Shown piece after piece: positions 26,739 to 35,739 of a stretch of 64,000 nucleotides of DNA. The stretch comes from Leptotrichia sp. oral taxon 218. GTDB taxonomy: Bacteria; Fusobacteriota; Fusobacteriia; Fusobacteriales; Leptotrichiaceae. The notes below the pieces were generated by a model. The model made no database searches. It had not been told where the DNA came from and was given only the letters and a program-made list of their open reading frames with translations. The translations under genes and the position numbers were made by a program. Position 1 is the first letter of the stretch. Each line of letters starts with the position of its first letter. The stretch spans positions 1,674,001 through 1,738,000 of the forward strand of contig NZ_CP072377.1 of the NCBI RefSeq assembly GCF_018128225.1, written 5' to 3'.

Positions 26739-28040
26739 ATGAGTAAAGATATAATGAAAATTGAGTCAATGAAACATATGACAAAAGTTTTGGAAATAGA
26801 AAAATTGCAAGATCCAAAAATTTTTCATATTTATTTGGCACAGCATATCGGACAAATTTCAAAAGAAACAGTAAAAGTTGGAGATTTTGTAAAAAGATAT
26901 GAAAAAATTGGGGAAATGCAAGGAAACATTTCTTCACCTGTCCACTCGCCTGTATCTGGTCAAGTTATTGACATAAAAGAAATGATTTTGCCAAATAAAA
27001 AAATGACTAGAACTGTTGTTATAAAAAATGATTTTAAAGACGAAGAAATTGAAACTGAAAAAAGAGAAATTTCAGAGTTAGAAAACTATAAAAAAGAAGA
27101 AATTCTTGAAATTATCAAAAATAGCGGAATTGTTGGAGAAGGTGGAGCACAGTTTCCCACTTATGTCAAATATGACATAAAAAATAAAAAAGTTAAAACT
27201 TTTATTATAAACGGTGCAGAATGCGAACCTTACTTGACTTCAGATTATTCCGTTATGAAAAATTTTGCAAATGACTTAATAAAAGGAATTAAAATTGTAA
27301 AATATCTAATTAATCCTAAAAATATTGTGATTGGAATTGAAGACGAAAATTTTGAATTGAAACAAATTTTGAAAAAAGCAATTTTGGAAGAAAAGATGAA
27401 AATTAAAATAAAAATACTTCCAACTTCGTATCCACAAGGAAGTGAATTACAGCTTATTGCAAAAATTACTGGAAAAAAAATAAAAAAAGGAGAACTTCCG
27501 ATAAATAAAGGAGTTGTTGTAAGTAATGTAAGTACAATAAAATCAACTTATGATGCCTTTACTAATGGAATCCCGCTAGTTGAAAGAATTGTGACCATTT
27601 CTGGAGAAAATTTATCTAAAATTGGGAATTACATAATTAAAATTGGAACTCCACTTGAACATATAATTAAAACATTGAAACCAAATGAAAATTCAAAAAT
27701 TATTTTTGGCGGACCTATGATGGGTCAAGAAATATTTGAGAATTCAACTGCAACTATAAAAGGAACTTCTGGAATTTTATTTTTAAAAAATGAAGGAGAA
27801 ATTGAGAGAAACAACTGCATTTCATGTGGATATTGCGTGGAAGTCTGTCCAATGAATTTAATGCCTTTGGAATTTGCTGAATTTTATGAAAAAAACGAAT
27901 ATAAAATGATGGCAAAAGCTAATATAATGAGCTGTATCGAATGCGGTGCCTGTGAATATGCTTGTCCATCGAGAGTTCCTTTAATTGAAAGCATAAAAAA
28001 TGGAAAAGAAACTTTGATAAGAATGGAGGGAAATAAATAA
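26739..28040 (+). CDS. rnfC: RnfC, NADH-/ferredoxin-linked subunit of an Rnf-type complex
   Basis: Peripheral subunit of Rnf, which couples ferredoxin:NAD+ electron flow to ion pumping. The 433-aa protein has an N-terminal barrel-sandwich segment (SPVHSPVSGQV), the NADH/FMN-binding 51-kDa-like domain (SGIVGEGGAQFPT, NGAECEPYLTSD), an SLBB segment and two 4Fe-4S motifs near the C-terminus (CISCGYCVEVCP and CIECGACEYACP). Length is normal for a short RnfC. It overlaps rnfD by one base (TAATG). The expected next genes rnfG, rnfE, rnfA and rnfB are missing from this locus. Confidence 0.92.
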   Translation: MSKDIMKIESMKHMTKVLEIEKLQDPKIFHIYLAQHIGQISKETVKVGDFVKRYEKIGEMQGNISSPVHSPVSGQVIDIKEMILPNKKMTRTVVIKNDFKDEEIETEKREISELENYKKEEILEIIKNSGIVGEGGAQFPTYVKYDIKNKKVKTFIINGAECEPYLTSDYSVMKNFANDLIKGIKIVKYLINPKNIVIGIEDENFELKQILKKAILEEKMKIKIKILPTSYPQGSELQLIAKITGKKIKKGELPINKGVVVSNVSTIKSTYDAFTNGIPLVERIVTISGENLSKIGNYIIKIGTPLEHIIKTLKPNENSKIIFGGPMMGQEIFENSTATIKGTSGILFLKNEGEIERNNCISCGYCVEVCPMNLMPLEFAEFYEKNEYKMMAKANIMSCIECGACEYACPSRVPLIESIKNGKETLIRMEGNK

Positions 28041-29110
28041 TGGATTTTAAAAATAGTTACACGCCTTATATAAGAGTAAAAGATGATGTAAAAATAGTAA
28101 TGCTTGATGTTATACTTGCTCTTTTGCCAGGAATGTTAATCGCACTTTTAGTTTATGGACTTACAGCATTTATACTCATAGCAACTTGTGTAATATCCGC
28201 AGTTTTGACAGAAATAATTTTTTCCAAAATATTTTTTAACGAAATAACTAGCATAAAAAATTTGTCGGCTGTAATTACAGGAATTTTACTGGCATTTACA
28301 CTAGCGCCTTACACTCCGTTTTATGTAGCTGCATTTGGTGGCGCAATGGCTGTTATTTTTGGAAAACTAATTTTCGGCGGAATTGGAAAAAATAGATTAA
28401 ATCCCGCTATTGTTGGAAGAGAATTTATGACAGTTTTTTTCCCACTTACAATGTCATCACCTGCGATATGGTTTGGAAATTCCTTAAATATTTCAGAATT
28501 AAAAATATTCTCTTTTATAAATAACAACGATTTTACAAATTATTTGGATAAAATCCTGCTAAATCCAACAGGTGCGTTAGGAGAAGTTTCAGTTTTGGCA
28601 CTTATTGCTGGAGGAATTTATTTGCTTTTAAAAAATAGAATTTCTTGGCATATTCCAACGGCTTTATTTTCCACAGTTTTTATAGTTTCACTTTTTGTAA
28701 AAGAAGCTGAGATTTCAATAGGAGGACTTATGCTCGCAGGAATTTTTATGGCTACAGACATGCCGACAAGTCCAACATATTCATGGGGAAAATTTTACTA
28801 CGGAGTTATGATAGGACTTACAATGGCTATTTTCTGGAAACTTGGGATTCAGTTTGAAGCATTGTCATATTCAATAATTATTTTAAACATTTTTTCAAAA
28901 AAGATCAATAAAGTTTTCAGACCAGTTGTTTTTGGTTATAAATTAAATTTAATAAAAAAAATATTTGGAATTTTAAGAATTTCGTTATTAATATTTGTTT
29001 TCGATGTAATCTGGACATTTTTACACAGATTTGAATTAATTCCTTATGCTGTATTTATCTATATTATTGTAACAACTATAAAACTTATTAGTTCAAAAAA
29101 AATAATCTAA
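28040..29110 (+). CDS. rnfD: RnfD, membrane subunit of an Rnf-type complex
   Basis: 356-aa polytopic membrane protein (about 9-10 helices) of the NqrB/RnfD family, with the typical start KNSYTPYIRVKDDVKIVMLDV, LAFTLAPYTPFY and GGIGKNRLNPAIVGREF. In other species RnfD carries a covalent FMN on Thr of an SGAT motif; here the corresponding region reads LLNPTGALGEVS and no SGAT is visible, so the attachment may be altered or lost. It is the last gene of the unit: the 245 bases that follow contain no rnfG and end in a terminator. Confidence 0.9.
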   Translation: MDFKNSYTPYIRVKDDVKIVMLDVILALLPGMLIALLVYGLTAFILIATCVISAVLTEIIFSKIFFNEITSIKNLSAVITGILLAFTLAPYTPFYVAAFGGAMAVIFGKLIFGGIGKNRLNPAIVGREFMTVFFPLTMSSPAIWFGNSLNISELKIFSFINNNDFTNYLDKILLNPTGALGEVSVLALIAGGIYLLLKNRISWHIPTALFSTVFIVSLFVKEAEISIGGLMLAGIFMATDMPTSPTYSWGKFYYGVMIGLTMAIFWKLGIQFEALSYSIIILNIFSKKINKVFRPVVFGYKLNLIKKIFGILRISLLIFVFDVIWTFLHRFELIPYAVFIYIIVTTIKLISSKKII

Positions 29111-29226
29111 ATAAAATAAAATAAAAAAAGTGCAATTTTTTTTGTATAAATAACTAGAGAATCCTTATATTACTAGATTTGTATATGCATTTACATAAAA
29201 TTATGGATCTTCTCAAAATAAAAAAT

Positions 29227-29260
29227 AAAAAGGACTGATTTATATTTCAATCCTTTTTTA
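29227..29260. terminator. Bidirectional terminator after rnfD
   Basis: Stem AAAAAGGACTGA/TTCAATCCTTTTT with one mismatch and T-runs on both strands. It lies between rnfD (plus) and the convergent small secreted-protein gene (minus). 29111-29226 shows no gene. Confidence 0.8.
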
Positions 29261-29355
29261 TTTTATTTTTTACTTTTTTTCGTTTCTTTTTCATTGTTTT
29301 ATTTTATTTCGTTTTATTTTTTTAATTTAAATTTTCATAATTAATCAAATTTTAT

Positions 29356-29679
29356 CTATTGATTATTTCTGTTACGAAGACCTTCTTGAGTTTCTTTTAA
29401 GTTTACTTCTGGCGAATTATCTTCAACTTTTTTCTTTTTAATTGCTTCATCTATTCCAGCTCTGTTGACATTTTTGTCTTTTTTGTCTTTTTTGTCTTTA
29501 CCTTTTTTCTCAATTTTTTGAAAAATGTCATCTGTACCTTGTCTGTCAGTTGTTTCTTTGTTATCTTTTTTAACTATATTTGAAATTCTTTTTCCCAATC
29601 TTTTTAATCTTCTTGAAGATGAAAAACTTAATGCTGATCCCATAACTAAGAATACCAATATATATTTTTTTAATTTCAT
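29356..29679 (-). CDS. Small secreted Lys-rich protein of unknown function
   Basis: 107 aa. Signal peptide at residues 1-21 (MKLKKYILVFLVMGSALSFS), then a very basic mature region with an RRLKRLGKR patch and a KDKKDKKDK repeat at ~60-70, ending in an Asn/Arg-rich tail. AAGGAG lies 8 bases upstream of the ATG. The highly charged mature part is probably disordered and could bind acidic surface polymers or nucleic acid, but this is only inference. It lies downstream of apt with a 123-base gap that contains no clear terminator, so it may share that transcript. Confidence 0.7.
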   Translation of the reverse strand: MKLKKYILVFLVMGSALSFSSSRRLKRLGKRISNIVKKDNKETTDRQGTDDIFQKIEKKGKDKKDKKDKNVNRAGIDEAIKKKKVEDNSPEVNLKETQEGLRNRNNQ

Positions 29680-29802
29680 TTTTATTTCTCCTTTTCTTTT
29701 TTTATTTTTTTCTTTTTATTTTTCTTTTTTTCTCTCTTTCTTAAGTTAAGTAAGTATACTCCTAATTTCTTTTTTTTAATTTATAAAAAACTTTTTTTTG
29801 TA

Positions 29803-30333
29803 TTAGTAAATTAGCTGAGAATATACTTCGTATCCATCTAAAAGTTCTCTTCCTTTTAAATCGGCAAGTTCAATCATAAATGCTAATTCCACAACTTTAG
29901 CTCCCAATTTTTCCACTAATTGAACCATCGCTTTAGCAGTTCCACCAGTTGCCAATAAATCGTCGACTATTAATATTCTATCATTTTTAGAAAAAGCATC
30001 TTTATGAATTTCTATGCTATTTTTCCCATATTCCAAGCTATACTCGACGCTTTCAACTTCAGCGGGTAATTTTCCTGGCTTTCTTGCTGGAACAAATCCT
30101 GCTCCAATATTATAAGCAATTGCAGCACCAAAAATAAATCCTCTGGCATCAGCTCCTACGACATAGTCAATTCCTTTATCTTTATATCTCTCTGTCAAAT
30201 CTTTTATAATAATTTGTAATCCCTCTTTATTTTTAAGAGCCGTTGTAATATCTCTAAAAATTACACCTTTTTCAGGAAAATCCTCTATACTTCTCACTAA
30301 ATTTGCAACAAATTCTTTTTCTTTTTTATTCAT
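29803..30333 (-). CDS. apt: Adenine phosphoribosyltransferase
   Basis: Salvages adenine to AMP with PRPP, in the cytoplasm. At 176 aa it has the usual length. The PRPP-binding loop VDDLLATGGTA and the preceding hydrophobic strand are intact, together with the Apt motifs FPEKGVIFRDITT and GADARGFIFGAAIA. GAGGAC precedes the ATG. It follows the nudix gene by 41 bases and probably belongs to the same transcript (CNNM protein, nudix, apt). Confidence 0.96.
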   Translation of the reverse strand: MNKKEKEFVANLVRSIEDFPEKGVIFRDITTALKNKEGLQIIIKDLTERYKDKGIDYVVGADARGFIFGAAIAYNIGAGFVPARKPGKLPAEVESVEYSLEYGKNSIEIHKDAFSKNDRILIVDDLLATGGTAKAMVQLVEKLGAKVVELAFMIELADLKGRELLDGYEVYSQLIY

Positions 30334-30374
30334 ATTTTTTTGTCCTCTTTTTCTTTTTTATTTTTATCATTTTT

Positions 30375-30827
30375 TTAGTCATTCCATAAATTTCCTAAAT
30401 AATCTTCAACTTTTTCCCCATTCATAATTTTAATAAGATTATCTTTAATATTCGGATAAATCGTCAATTTTTTTATTTCATCTTTTCCAAAAAATTTTAA
30501 ATCTGCAAGTACAGCTTCATGTCCCAATTTCATAACTTTGTCATCTCTATTTTCTCTGTGAACGCTATAAAATAAATTTAGTACATGTCGACTTTTATCT
30601 GGCGAAATTGTTTCAGAAAAGAATAGAAATTTATCGACTTTTATGTCAAGATTTGTCTCTTCTTTATATTCACGAATTACAGCCTCTTTTGTACTTTCTC
30701 CCCAGTCATTTCCGCCACCAGGAATTAGCCAATATTTTTTATCATTTTTTTTGTGCTGAATTAATAAGATTTTATCATCTTCAATAAGTATTCCTGCCAC
30801 TCTTATGCGAGGTCTTAACTCTTCCAT
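30375..30827 (-). CDS. Nudix hydrolase
   Basis: 150-aa pyrophosphohydrolase with a complete Nudix box (G-x5-E-x7-RE-x2-EE: GNDWGESTKEAV then IREYKEETNL) at about residues 38-60 and a preceding beta-strand core. Such enzymes hydrolyse nucleoside diphosphates linked to another group, such as damaged nucleotides or NDP-sugars; the substrate cannot be told from the sequence. AGGAG precedes the ATG and the gene starts 13 bases after the CNNM-family gene, so the two are co-transcribed. Confidence 0.9.
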   Translation of the reverse strand: MEELRPRIRVAGILIEDDKILLIQHKKNDKKYWLIPGGGNDWGESTKEAVIREYKEETNLDIKVDKFLFFSETISPDKSRHVLNLFYSVHRENRDDKVMKLGHEAVLADLKFFGKDEIKKLTIYPNIKDNLIKIMNGEKVEDYLGNLWND

Positions 30828-30840
30828 TTTTTTACTTCTC

Positions 30841-32103
30841 CTATTCTTCTTCTTTTTTTTCTAAAATAACTATTCTGACTCTTTCCACTCTTTTATTGTC
30901 AGTGTCCAACACCTTCATAACAAAGTTATCTTCTTTAATTTGGTCAAAGACATCTGCAACTTTTCCTAACTTATCTTGAATATAACCTGATATTGTGTCA
31001 TATTCCTCAGATAACGGAATATCTAAATCAAGTTTTTCGTTTATTTCTTCAATAAGCGTGTCACCTTTTACATCGAATATTCTTTCTCGAATTTTTTGAA
31101 TACTTTCTTCCTCTTTATCAAATTCATCCCTAATTTCTCCAACAATTTCTTCAAGCAAATCTTCAATTGTTACAATTCCCTGTGTTCCACCATATTCATC
31201 AATCACAATTGCCATATGAAGCTGTTTTGTCTTAAATTCTTCCAAAAGTTCCACAAGAGATTTTGTAATTGGCACATAATATGCTTCTTTCATAAATTCT
31301 TTCATCGAAAGGTTGCCACTGCTTTTGTCATTTGCATAACGAAGTAAATCTTTTATATGAACCGTTCCCACGATATTGTCGATTGTCCCAGTATAAATCG
31401 GCATTCTAGTAAATTCTTGTTCCAAAATTTCTTCCCAGACATCTTCTAGCTTACTTTCAGAATCTAACGCAAAAACATCTCTTCTTGGTGTCAAGATCTC
31501 TTTCACAGTCATATCGGCAAATTCTATTATACTTGAGATCATTTCTTCTTCGCCTTCTTCAATAGCTCCACTTTGAGTTCCCGCTTTTACAAATGTTAAA
31601 ATTTCTTCTTCTGTTATTTCAAACATCTGATCTTTCACTTCTATTTTAAACATTTTCATAATAAATCGTGAAATGTGTATAAAAAGCGAAATAATTGGTT
31701 TTATCGCAATTCTTAATGTATTTAACGGAATTATCGCAGTTTTTGAAATTTCATAAACTTTTACTCTTGCGATAAGCCTTGGAATCATTTCAGCAAATAT
31801 TAAAATTATTATTGAGAAAATGAAAAATGCTAAATAAAAATATAATTTTTTCTCAACAAATTGTTTTATTAAATTTACTTCTAAAAAAATTAGAAAAGAA
31901 CACAAAATTGTTTTTACAAACAAAAGCGTTGTCAAAAGCTCATTTGGATTTTTCAACCACAATTTTAAAAGTTTTCCCTCTTTTACATCTTTTTCATTAT
32001 CACCGTTAATCAAATGAATTTGCCTAAGTGATAAAAGCGCTGATTCAGCTGTCGATAAAAATGCTGTAAAAAACAGCACAACTATAAATAACACAATATC
32101 CAT
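30841..32103 (-). CDS. CNNM/HlyC-CorC family membrane protein with CBS domains
   Basis: 420 aa. An N-terminal DUF21 (CNNM) domain with about four membrane helices (~1-140) begins FLSTAESALLSL; a CBS pair follows (~200-325, including EIVTP-like VKEILTPRRDVFAL and DEYGGTQGIVTIEDLLEEIVG), then a C-terminal CorC_HlyC domain (~335-415, DTISGYIQDKLG). Family members are linked to Mg2+/Co2+ efflux; the old name haemolysin C is misleading. I start at the ATG at 32103; an in-frame TTG at 32124 overlaps the GGGAGAG sequence that probably serves as ribosome binding site. Confidence 0.9.
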   Translation of the reverse strand: MDIVLFIVVLFFTAFLSTAESALLSLRQIHLINGDNEKDVKEGKLLKLWLKNPNELLTTLLFVKTILCSFLIFLEVNLIKQFVEKKLYFYLAFFIFSIIILIFAEMIPRLIARVKVYEISKTAIIPLNTLRIAIKPIISLFIHISRFIMKMFKIEVKDQMFEITEEEILTFVKAGTQSGAIEEGEEEMISSIIEFADMTVKEILTPRRDVFALDSESKLEDVWEEILEQEFTRMPIYTGTIDNIVGTVHIKDLLRYANDKSSGNLSMKEFMKEAYYVPITKSLVELLEEFKTKQLHMAIVIDEYGGTQGIVTIEDLLEEIVGEIRDEFDKEEESIQKIRERIFDVKGDTLIEEINEKLDLDIPLSEEYDTISGYIQDKLGKVADVFDQIKEDNFVMKVLDTDNKRVERVRIVILEKKEEE

Positions 32104-32230
32104 TGATATTATTTTCTCTCCCAATTTTTATCCCTTCTTTTTTAATAATTCTATTCAAAAAATATATTTAATTTTAAAAAATAATTTTTTTAAATAATTT
32201 TTTATAAAACAAAAATTTTATTTTTTAAAT

Positions 32231-32707
32231 TTATTCTATTATAATCAAAGTTTGACCTTTTTTAATTGCATCTCCATCTTTTGCCAATATTTTTTTTACT
32301 GTTCCTGAAACTGTTGATTTTACTTCATTCATAAGTTTCATGGCTTCTACAATACAAAGTGTCTGACCTTTTTCAACTTTTGCTCCCTCTTTTACAAATG
32401 GCGGTGTATTTGGCGATGGCGCTGAATAAAAAGTTCCAACCATTGGCGAAGTAATTTTATTTCCTGTGATTTCTTCATTTTCTTCACTTGATTTTTCTTC
32501 TTGCACTTCCACAGATTGTTCTTGTATTGGCGCTGCATTTGAAACTACATTTTGTGGAACTGCTCCCGCACTAACTACAACTTTTTTTTCTTTTCTCTTC
32601 TTGCTTAACATAACTTCAAAATTATTTTCTTCATATTTTACTGTTTCAATTTTATTTTCATTCATGCTTTGTGCTAATTCTTTAATAAATTTAATCTTTT
32701 CTTTCAT
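32231..32707 (-). CDS. accB: Biotin carboxyl carrier protein of acetyl-CoA carboxylase
   Basis: 158 aa. The N-terminal ~40 residues ([23 protein letters not shown]) match the AccB family, then a Val/Glu/Pro-rich linker, then a biotinyl domain (~80-158) with the biotin-accepting Lys in [10 protein letters not shown]. It carries CO2 between biotin carboxylase and carboxyltransferase in malonyl-CoA synthesis. accC, accA and accD are not nearby. Its need for biotin links it to bioB and bioY in this window. AAAGGAAAGTGAG precedes the ATG. Confidence 0.92.
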   Translation of the reverse strand: MKEKIKFIKELAQSMNENKIETVKYEENNFEVMLSKKRKEKKVVVSAGAVPQNVVSNAAPIQEQSVEVQEEKSSEENEEITGNKITSPMVGTFYSAPSPNTPPFVKEGAKVEKGQTLCIVEAMKLMNEVKSTVSGTVKKILAKDGDAIKKGQTLIIIE

Positions 32708-32809
32708 TTAATTTCTCACTTTCCTTTTTTTCATAATTTTTTACCCCTATATTATACATTGATTTTAAATAAATAACAATAAAAATATTATTCAATTTTC
32801 ATTTTTATT

Positions 32810-32842
32810 AAAAAAGACCAGTTTTTTATGCTGATCTTTTTT
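32810..32842 (-). terminator. Terminator of the 44-aa protein gene
   Basis: A 12-bp stem AAAAAAGATCAG/CTGGTCTTTTTT on the minus strand ending in T. It insulates the small gene from accB. Confidence 0.8.
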
Positions 32843-32849
32843 ACATCAA

Positions 32850-32984
32850 TTATAAAATTTCATAAGCCACACCGTAATCCTTTGCCGCTATTTGCCTTGC
32901 CTCTTGAATAGATTTTGCCGCTATTTTAATTACTAATATTTTCCCAGTTTGTCTATCTTTTATTCTAATTGCATATGTTACCAT
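32850..32984 (-). CDS. 44-residue small protein of unknown function
   Basis: ATG at 32984 with AAGGAAG ten bases upstream; stop at 32850, followed at once by a strong terminator. The product begins MVTYAIRIKDRQTGKILVIK, has a basic beta-hairpin-like first half and an amphipathic helix (SIQEARQIAAKDYGVAYEIL). No membrane segment or signal. The complete gene context (ribosome binding site, stop, terminator) supports it as real. It could be a small regulator or subunit; I know no family. Confidence 0.65.
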   Translation of the reverse strand: MVTYAIRIKDRQTGKILVIKIAAKSIQEARQIAAKDYGVAYEIL

Positions 32985-33010
32985 AATTGATACACTTCCT
33001 TTTTTACTTT

Positions 33011-33140
33011 TTCTTCATTCTTTATTTTTCTATTTCTTTGTTTTTTTATTTCTTTATTTCTTTATTTCTTTATTTTTCTATTTCTTTATTTCTTTATTTC
33101 TTTATTTTTCTTTTTACTTTTTATTTATTTTTTTTATTTC
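33011..33140. repeat. Simple tandem repeat (TTTATTTC)n
   Basis: About 13 imperfect copies of an 8-base unit TTTATTTC with TTTTTC variants, between folD and the 44-aa gene. There is no coding frame of worth. Such tracts are prone to length change. Confidence 0.7.
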
Positions 33141-33168
33141 TTTATTTTTACTTGATTTTTCAACTTTT

Positions 33169-34017
33169 TTATAATTTATTTTTATAACTTTTAAATGTAT
33201 TTTTTATAAGACTTGCAATTGTCATAGGTCCAACTCCGCCAGGAACTGGTGTTATAAAACTAGCTTTTTCAAAAATTTCGTCAAAATCCACATCTCCACA
33301 AAGTTTTCCATCCACACGATTTATTCCCACATCAATTACAACCGCATTTTCTTTTATATCTCTACCTTTTATCAATTTAGGAACTCCAACGGCTGCGACA
33401 ACTATATCAGCTTTTTGTAATTTCTCGCTCAAATTTTTAGTTTTTGAATTACAAACTTGCACAGTCGCTCCACTTTGAATTAAAAGCAGTGCAAGCGGTT
33501 TTCCAACTATATTACTTCTTCCAACAATTACAGCATCTTTTCCCAAAAGTTCAATTTTATACTCTTCAAGCATTTGCATAATTCCATACGGAGTGCATGG
33601 CAAAAAACCTGTCTTGTCACCTATCATCATTTTTCCAATGTTTTCAGTGTGAAATCCGTCAACATCTTTTGAACTTGCAATTTCATTTATAACTTTTAAT
33701 TCATTAATATGCTTTGGAAGTGGCAATTGCACCAAAATTCCGTCAATTTTTTTATCTTCATTTAATTTTCTTATTTCGCAAAGCAACTCTTCTTGCGTAA
33801 TGTTCTCTGGCAATTTTATATTTTCAGAATAAAATCCAACTTTTTCACAAGCTCTTATTTTATTTCTCACATACACTTGCGAAGCCGCATTTTCTCCGAC
33901 TATAATCACTGCAAGTCCCGCACTTCTCCCAATTTTTTCTTTAATTTTATCGTGCTCTTCTTTTATATTTTCAAAAATTTTTTGTGAAAGCACTTTTCCA
34001 TCAATAAGTTTTCCCAT
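33169..34017 (-). CDS. folD: FolD: methylenetetrahydrofolate dehydrogenase/cyclohydrolase
   Basis: 282-aa bifunctional enzyme of one-carbon metabolism, interconverting 5,10-methylene-, methenyl- and 10-formyl-tetrahydrofolate. Seen: YVRNKIRACEKVG with the catalytic Lys, the DGILVQLPLPKHI loop, the NADP-binding VGRSNIVGKPLALLL and the C-terminal signature PGGVGPMTIASL. It supplies formyl-THF for Fmt, encoded two genes upstream. It starts 12 bases after rex, so the two are co-transcribed. Confidence 0.97.
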   Translation of the reverse strand: MGKLIDGKVLSQKIFENIKEEHDKIKEKIGRSAGLAVIIVGENAASQVYVRNKIRACEKVGFYSENIKLPENITQEELLCEIRKLNEDKKIDGILVQLPLPKHINELKVINEIASSKDVDGFHTENIGKMMIGDKTGFLPCTPYGIMQMLEEYKIELLGKDAVIVGRSNIVGKPLALLLIQSGATVQVCNSKTKNLSEKLQKADIVVAAVGVPKLIKGRDIKENAVVIDVGINRVDGKLCGDVDFDEIFEKASFITPVPGGVGPMTIASLIKNTFKSYKNKL

Positions 34018-34029
34018 AAAACCTCCATT

Positions 34030-34677
34030 TTATTTTTCTTCTTTATTCAATCTCCAAAAATTTAACTCTTGCAATTTTGCCGAAATGTCAATATTGACAA
34101 CTGTTATATCCGAACCTAGCTCAAGTTTGTAAGTCGTCATATTCAAAATGGCTTTTATTCCATTTTTTACAAGCTGTTCTGCAGCGAATTGCGCCTGTTC
34201 CTTTACAACAGCAAGAATTGCCGTATCAACTTCTCCACAAAAATTTTCTCTAAATTCCTTTACATAATTGACATCACGAATTTCAAGATTTTCAGAAACA
34301 ACTTTTCCTATTTTATCTTTATCTTTGTCAAAAATTCCAACAATCTGAAACCCTTTTCCCAAAACATTGCTGTTTGATGAAATCATTTCTCCCATTTTCC
34401 CGTGTCCAACAATTATAACATTATTCACTCTATTTATTCCTAAAATATCTTCAATAATTTCAATTAACTTAGAAATATCATAACCTTTTCCACGCACACC
34501 AAAATCTCCAAAAGTGGATAAATCTTTTCTGACTTGTGCCGATGTAGTGTTCATTATTTTGGCAAGTTCAATTGAATTAATTTCATTTTCATATTTTTGA
34601 ATATCTTTTAAAATTGATAAATATTCTGTCAATCTCTGAATCACTTTTTCTGAAATTTCCAATTTTTTAAATTTCAT
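34030..34677 (-). CDS. rex: Rex, NADH-sensing transcriptional repressor
   Basis: 215 aa: N-terminal winged helix (~1-80, AQVRKDLSTFGDFGVRGKGY, the family hallmark) and a Rossmann domain (~85-200, IIVGHGKMGEMI) that binds NADH, with a C-terminal swapped helix. Rex represses fermentative and anaerobic genes until NADH rises. The ATG at 34677 has AAAGGAG seven bases ahead; an in-frame TTG at 34695 overlaps that site. It lies between fmt and folD. Confidence 0.95.
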   Translation of the reverse strand: MKFKKLEISEKVIQRLTEYLSILKDIQKYENEINSIELAKIMNTTSAQVRKDLSTFGDFGVRGKGYDISKLIEIIEDILGINRVNNVIIVGHGKMGEMISSNSNVLGKGFQIVGIFDKDKDKIGKVVSENLEIRDVNYVKEFRENFCGEVDTAILAVVKEQAQFAAEQLVKNGIKAILNMTTYKLELGSDITVVNIDISAKLQELNFWRLNKEEK

Positions 34678-34732
34678 TTCAACACTCCTTTTCAAAAATA
34701 TATAAATTTTTATAATTTATTTTTACTAAAAT

Positions 34733-35665
34733 TTATTTTAAACATTCACCAATAGCCATTTTTCTTCCGTTAATTACATCTACTCCTCTTTGAAGTTTTT
34801 TCCCTTGAAATTTCACTTCAAGTAAAACTAAAGCTCCATTTTTAACTTTTACAACAGGTCCTTTTTTGTTTATAATATCGACAATTTGACCATTTTGTCC
34901 TTCATATTCTTTATCTAATTTTTCAGTTTTATAAATTTTTATATTTTCATCTTTTTCATTAAAAGTATGTGCTGCTGGAAATGGATTTAACCCTCGAACT
35001 TGATTAAAAATCACTTCTTTTGTATTATTCCAATCAATTTTAGCCTGTTCTTTCGTAATTGGTTTTACAAATGTTGCAAGACTCTCATCTTGTTTTGTAG
35101 CTTCGACCTTTCCAGTTTCAATCAATTTCAGTGCTTTTTCAAGTCCTATTGCTCCCAAATCCTTCAACTTGTCGTGCAAAGTTCCAAGCGTGTCATTCTC
35201 CAAAATATCACAGCTTTCTTGCAATATCACATCGCCTGAATCCAATCCTTCCTCAATGTACATTATGCTCACGCCACTTTTCGTGTCACCGTTTAAAATT
35301 GCTGAGTGAATCGGAGAAGCACCTCTGTATTTTGGTAAAAGCGAAGAGTGAACATTAATTATTCCATATTTTGGTATATCTATAATTTCTTTTGGTAAAA
35401 TCTTTCCATAAGCCACAACTACGATTAAATCTGGATTTATCTCTTTTATTTTTTCAATTATTTTTTCATCTTTTATTTTTTTTGGCTGAATAACTTCAAT
35501 TTCGTTATCAATTCCAAACTGTTTTACTGGCGAAAAAATTATTTTGTTTCCTCTGGCATTAACTTTATCTTCTTTCGTAAAAATTGCCTTCAAATCCGTA
35601 TTTTTTGCCACAACTTCCAAACTTGGAATTGCAAATTCTGGCGTTCCCATAAATATTGTTTTCAA
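34733..35665 (-). CDS. fmt: Methionyl-tRNA formyltransferase
   Basis: Formylates initiator Met-tRNA using 10-formyl-THF. The 310-aa length is standard. The N-terminal hydrolase-like domain carries MGTPEFAIPSLE, the folate/catalytic motif HSSLLPKYRGASPIHSAILNGD and the catalytic Asp in YIEEGLDSGDV; the C-terminal domain starts at about 205 (ITKEQAKIDW, RGLNPFPAAHT). It stands next to def, whose product removes the same formyl group, a typical pairing. Confidence 0.97.
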   Translation of the reverse strand: MKTIFMGTPEFAIPSLEVVAKNTDLKAIFTKEDKVNARGNKIIFSPVKQFGIDNEIEVIQPKKIKDEKIIEKIKEINPDLIVVVAYGKILPKEIIDIPKYGIINVHSSLLPKYRGASPIHSAILNGDTKSGVSIMYIEEGLDSGDVILQESCDILENDTLGTLHDKLKDLGAIGLEKALKLIETGKVEATKQDESLATFVKPITKEQAKIDWNNTKEVIFNQVRGLNPFPAAHTFNEKDENIKIYKTEKLDKEYEGQNGQIVDIINKKGPVVKVKNGALVLLEVKFQGKKLQRGVDVINGRKMAIGECLK

Positions 35666-35739
35666 AAAATTTCACTCCTTCTTTTAATCCAAATCTTCCC
35701 TATAAATTCTACCTTTGCTAAAATCTTTTTTCAAAACTT

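Noticed and set aside
29111-29355. A missing rnfG or other rnf gene after rnfD
   Set aside because: No open frame with RnfG features exists; only AT-rich DNA and a bidirectional terminator.
33011-33187. Plus-strand frame of Phe/Leu/Tyr across the TTTATTTC repeat
   Set aside because: It is only the translation of a simple repeat and overlaps the end of folD.
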